Below, piece after piece: positions 61,415-64,000 of a DNA stretch of 64,000 nucleotides (positions are counted from its first letter, which is position 1; the number at the start of each line of letters is the position of its first letter). The DNA is from Lachnospiraceae bacterium (GTDB taxonomy: Bacteria; Bacillota; Clostridia; Lachnospirales; Lachnospiraceae), in NCBI GenBank assembly GCA_016283775.1, contig JAEENL010000114.1, positions 1 to 64,000 of the forward strand, written 5' to 3'. A program made the position numbers and the translations under genes. The notes beneath the pieces were generated by a model, which ran no database searches, had not been told where the DNA came from, and was given only the letters and a program-made list of their open reading frames with translations.

Positions 61415-63937
61415 TCAGTTTCCCTGCTGTCCTCTGATTATCTTTGCAAATATATCAACACAGCCCACATTGTATCCGCTGCATGCATAAAGTGCCTTAG
61501 TCTCGCCTTCGGTCACGCAGATATAAGGCAGACCCTTGTATCTGACTCCCGTTGCTTTTGCGATCTCTGAAGCATCGGTTTCGATATCGGAAAATGTCGT
61601 CTCAATGTCCTTATATGTCCCCAGGATCTTTACCATCGTAGGATCCTTTAAAGCGCTCTCATCCTTCAGGCACAGTTTGATCGGGCACTTGGGGAAGCCC
61701 GACATCCTGCTTATCTCCAGAAGCTCATTGAAGACATGCTCCGTGGGCTCCTTTCCCGGATCTGCGAGTATCAGGAGTCCGCGTCCTTCGTTACCCTTTG
61801 TGAATCTTGTCGTGCTTTCCGGTAAATCCCTCTCGGAAATGAATTCGTCCGCGCCTATCTCGTTCGCCGAGATCTCAAGGTTTTCACGCTCACCTTCCGC
61901 GAGCGAAAAACGTATCGTCTTTCCCGCTATGCTTCCGCTTGCCATTCTCTCGCAGGTGACTATCCTGTATTCACCCGGAGCGAGCTTTATCAAAGCTTTT
62001 CCGTTCTCAAATCTTGTGCCCCAGGCCCCTATGGTCTCAAAGTGCCCGTCGGCCTGTCTCATGCCTATGGTGTAGTTTCCGCTGTATTCGGGCGCTTTTT
62101 CGTCAAGGCTCGTAAGGCAGAGCTCCGCGGTCCTTTCAAATGCGGGATCTGCATAGACAAACTCACCGTTCACATATACCTGCGGTTTCTCATAGCACCA
62201 GTCGAATCGCGCGGGCACACCGAACGTCCTGAGTATTGCGACATACAGCACGTCTTTTGAATACTGTGTTCCGGAGCCGGTCTTTACAAGGCCTTCCGGA
62301 GTCGAGAGGATCGTGGTGTATTCCTTGTCGATGAACGTTTTGAACGTCCTGTTGACAAAACCGTAAAAGCCGGCCGGATCTTTTCTTATCTCGTCCTTCT
62401 TGTCGGAAAATCTCTCCGAAAGAAACTTTCTGAACGGTGTTGCCGTTTCAAAGGATATCCTCTGCGCGAGCACAAATTCCCTGAATATCTCTTCGTCAAA
62501 GTCCTTCTCGTAAGAAAAGGCCGAAAGCGCATCCTTTAATGTGTCAAATGTTATGTCCCTGCAGTCCTTCTGCGAGATCGTCTTAAGGAGCATATCCTTT
62601 TCCTTAAGCCCGATCCCGGGTATGTTCTCGTCAATAAATTTTCTCAATGTTCCGAAGTTTCCGTGAGCTTCGGAAAGCGCCCTTGTTATACCCTCAAAGT
62701 CCTTGAAACGCTCCGCATATTCCTTGTCGAAATATGATTCCTGTCTGCCGTTTCTGAGTTTGTCCCCTGCCGCATTCTTTTCATTCTGCAGTTTTTCTTC
62801 CTCATCGGTCATATCGACGGAGCTCACATGAGCCGACTGAGGCGCGTTTATGCGGTATCTTACCCATTTGTCCGTGCCCGGCTCGTTTCCGAGCTTTACC
62901 ACGGCTCCGCTCGTCTTTTCAATCTCCGCGAATGCCTCGCCTGCTCTTCCCTCAAAGAGCGCAGTGAGATGCACAGTTCCCTGTCCCATGCTGATATTGG
63001 CTTTGCCGTTTTCGTCCGTCTTAAGGCATGCTACCGGGAAAAACTCGGAGGAATTCACTATCTCAAATCTTACCGTTGCATCTTTTACCGGCTTTCCGTC
63101 CTCGTCAAGAACGGTTACCGTAAAGTCCTTCGGAATCAGATAACGCCTGCTCTCATTTAAGAGCACAGCCGTTCCGTCCATTTCGGTCACTTCTTCCGAA
63201 GTCGAGTTTTTGTCATCAAAAAGCCTTGAGTGAACAACCATCGCGCGCGACGCCGCATACGGGAACCATCCATTGTTGAGGATGGGCTTCGGCTCGCAGG
63301 CTCCTGTGTATTTCCATTCGTCTCCGATAAGTATCTCCACCCATGCGTGATTGGAATCGCTGTGGCTCCACCTGGGCACATATACCTGACGTGACGGGAT
63401 GCCGAGACTTCTTAATACCGTTGTGAGAAACGTTGATTCCTCACCGCAGCGTCCGAAGCCGCCAAGATAAACCGTCATCGGTGACGCGGTCCTTATCGAC
63501 GTTGACCGGTAGGTCGCCTGCTCATAGCACCAGTTGTTTGCTTCAAGCACGGCATTTGCGGTGTCAAGACCTTTTACTCTGTCAAAGACCATGTCATAAA
63601 AGAATCTTCTGCAGTCTGTGATGTCCTCGGAATTGATCCTGTGCGCGAGCACATACTGTAAAAACTCAGTGATCCCGACTCCGTCAAGGAAAGGAGATAC
63701 ATCGAGCAGAAATGCACCGTGAACGGCATATCCCTTAAATACGTCAAAATCATACGCTCCGACATCGGAAAGCGGCATATGTGCATAGAGATACATCGCA
63801 AGCACTCTTTCGGTGTCATTGAGCTTATCAAGCCCTTTTCTGATCTCTTCCTGTCTTTCGCCAAAAAGCGGAAATGCTTTTTCAAAATCTTCGGATATCT
63901 TTTTTGTCAAGTTTGCCGTAAGTTCAGGTCTGGACAT
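61415..63937 (-). CDS. Protein with two transglutaminase-fold domains, first peptide:N-glycanase-like
   Basis: An 840-residue cytoplasmic protein (no signal peptide; GGAG 8 nt before the ATG). First domain, about 130-235: FGRCGEESTFLTTVLRSLG (Cys164), then NHAWVEIL (His197) and WKYTGACEPKP. RCGE, LRSLGI-SR-V, HAWVE and the W---ACE pattern resemble peptide:N-glycanase, but the triad Asp of its HCDxCE motif is Gly here. A CarboxypepD_reg-like beta domain follows (about 272-340). A second domain at 553-600 (SGTQYSKDVLYVAILRTFGVPAR; VYADPAF) lacks the Cys and His. The end (about 735-840) looks thioredoxin-like. Family proteins occur in gut Bacteroidetes and Clostridia; no proven activity is known to me. 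Confidence 0.75.
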   Translation of the reverse strand: MSRPELTANLTKKISEDFEKAFPLFGERQEEIRKGLDKLNDTERVLAMYLYAHMPLSDVGAYDFDVFKGYAVHGAFLLDVSPFLDGVGITEFLQYVLAHRINSEDITDCRRFFYDMVFDRVKGLDTANAVLEANNWCYEQATYRSTSIRTASPMTVYLGGFGRCGEESTFLTTVLRSLGIPSRQVYVPRWSHSDSNHAWVEILIGDEWKYTGACEPKPILNNGWFPYAASRAMVVHSRLFDDKNSTSEEVTEMDGTAVLLNESRRYLIPKDFTVTVLDEDGKPVKDATVRFEIVNSSEFFPVACLKTDENGKANISMGQGTVHLTALFEGRAGEAFAEIEKTSGAVVKLGNEPGTDKWVRYRINAPQSAHVSSVDMTDEEEKLQNEKNAAGDKLRNGRQESYFDKEYAERFKDFEGITRALSEAHGNFGTLRKFIDENIPGIGLKEKDMLLKTISQKDCRDITFDTLKDALSAFSYEKDFDEEIFREFVLAQRISFETATPFRKFLSERFSDKKDEIRKDPAGFYGFVNRTFKTFIDKEYTTILSTPEGLVKTGSGTQYSKDVLYVAILRTFGVPARFDWCYEKPQVYVNGEFVYADPAFERTAELCLTSLDEKAPEYSGNYTIGMRQADGHFETIGAWGTRFENGKALIKLAPGEYRIVTCERMASGSIAGKTIRFSLAEGERENLEISANEIGADEFISERDLPESTTRFTKGNEGRGLLILADPGKEPTEHVFNELLEISRMSGFPKCPIKLCLKDESALKDPTMVKILGTYKDIETTFSDIETDASEIAKATGVRYKGLPYICVTEGETKALYACSGYNVGCVDIFAKIIRGQQGN

Positions 63938-63950
63938 TTATATTCTCCTA

Positions 63951-64000
63951 TCATGCAGAAACTTTGATCTTAAAGGCTGTCGCGATGGGATGCCCCTCTG
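63951..64000 (-). CDS. C-terminal fragment of an upstream gene, cut by window edge
   Basis: The minus strand reads EGHPIATAFKIKVSA then TGA (63953-63951), 13 nt before the transglutaminase-fold gene and overlapping its upstream ribosome-site region. The spacing matches the rest of this operon, so it is probably the end of a co-transcribed gene; 15 residues are too few to name it. Confidence 0.4.
   Translation of the reverse strand, partial: EGHPIATAFKIKVSA

Noticed and set aside
1-64000. Mobile element, prophage, tRNA, rRNA or CRISPR array
   Set aside because: No integrase, transposase, terminal repeat, tRNA cloverleaf or regular repeat-spacer array was recognised on either strand.

Overview
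The window looks like the chromosome of an anaerobic Firmicute, most likely Lachnospiraceae. The signs are moderate GC, strong AGGAGG-type ribosome sites, sigma-A promoters with TATAAT boxes, many lipoproteins with Thr/Pro/Glu-rich linkers, SpoIID-family and MscL proteins, and glycosidase loci with MalFG-type importers. I saw no transposase, integrase, phage gene, CRISPR array, rRNA or tRNA. Most genes lie on the minus strand in long, tightly packed operons.

Layout. 1-1.4 kb: a cut-off XRE regulator and a gluconate 5-dehydrogenase-like SDR. 1.4-6.1 kb: a zinc operon (Fur/Zur regulator, small Cys/His membrane protein, ZnuA, ZnuC, ZnuB, OB-fold-like lipoprotein, ProX-type deacylase) read from a promoter whose -10 box overlaps a Zur/Fur dyad. 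6.2-10.6 kb: a B12-dependent methionine synthase without its reactivation domain, then a YgiQ-type radical SAM protein. 10.7-12.8 kb: three plus-strand genes resembling ExbB, ExbD and a TolR-like protein, in an organism that should lack an outer membrane. 12.9-16.7 kb: a MerR regulator with a textbook 19-bp-spacer promoter, and metF with the missing MetH reactivation domain, MscL carrying a zinc ribbon, and an SPFH protein. 16.8-22.3 kb: two tandem CNNM/CorC paralogues with a SpoIID-family protein, and an SLC13 permease.

22.3-58.2 kb is a large glycan-use region: GH29, GH125, an XRE-TPR regulator, a sialidase-fold protein, GH35, GH130, two pairs of sugar ABC permeases, a DUF5696-type lipoprotein, an NHL/TPR/YIP1 membrane protein, a 980-residue membrane-anchored binding protein, a classical binding lipoprotein, a MacAB-like export module (two ATPases, FtsX permease, two adaptors, one being a tandem duplication), GH20, GH3, a CBM9-like protein and a LacI regulator. 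None of the glycosidases has a signal peptide, so imported oligosaccharides are probably dismantled in the cytoplasm. The set (Fuc, Gal, GlcNAc, alpha-Man and Man-beta-GlcNAc activities, plus a GH3) fits complex N-glycans better than a simple polysaccharide. TTAAC/GTTAA dyads sit just upstream of the -35 boxes of two operons and may tie the region together.

58.2-64 kb: an operon with a CotH-family lipoprotein, an alpha/beta hydrolase and a cytoplasmic protein with two transglutaminase-fold domains, one degenerate. The intact domain resembles peptide:N-glycanase around its Cys and His, which would suit the neighbouring N-glycan genes. Functions are inferred from motifs read by eye; no database search was possible.
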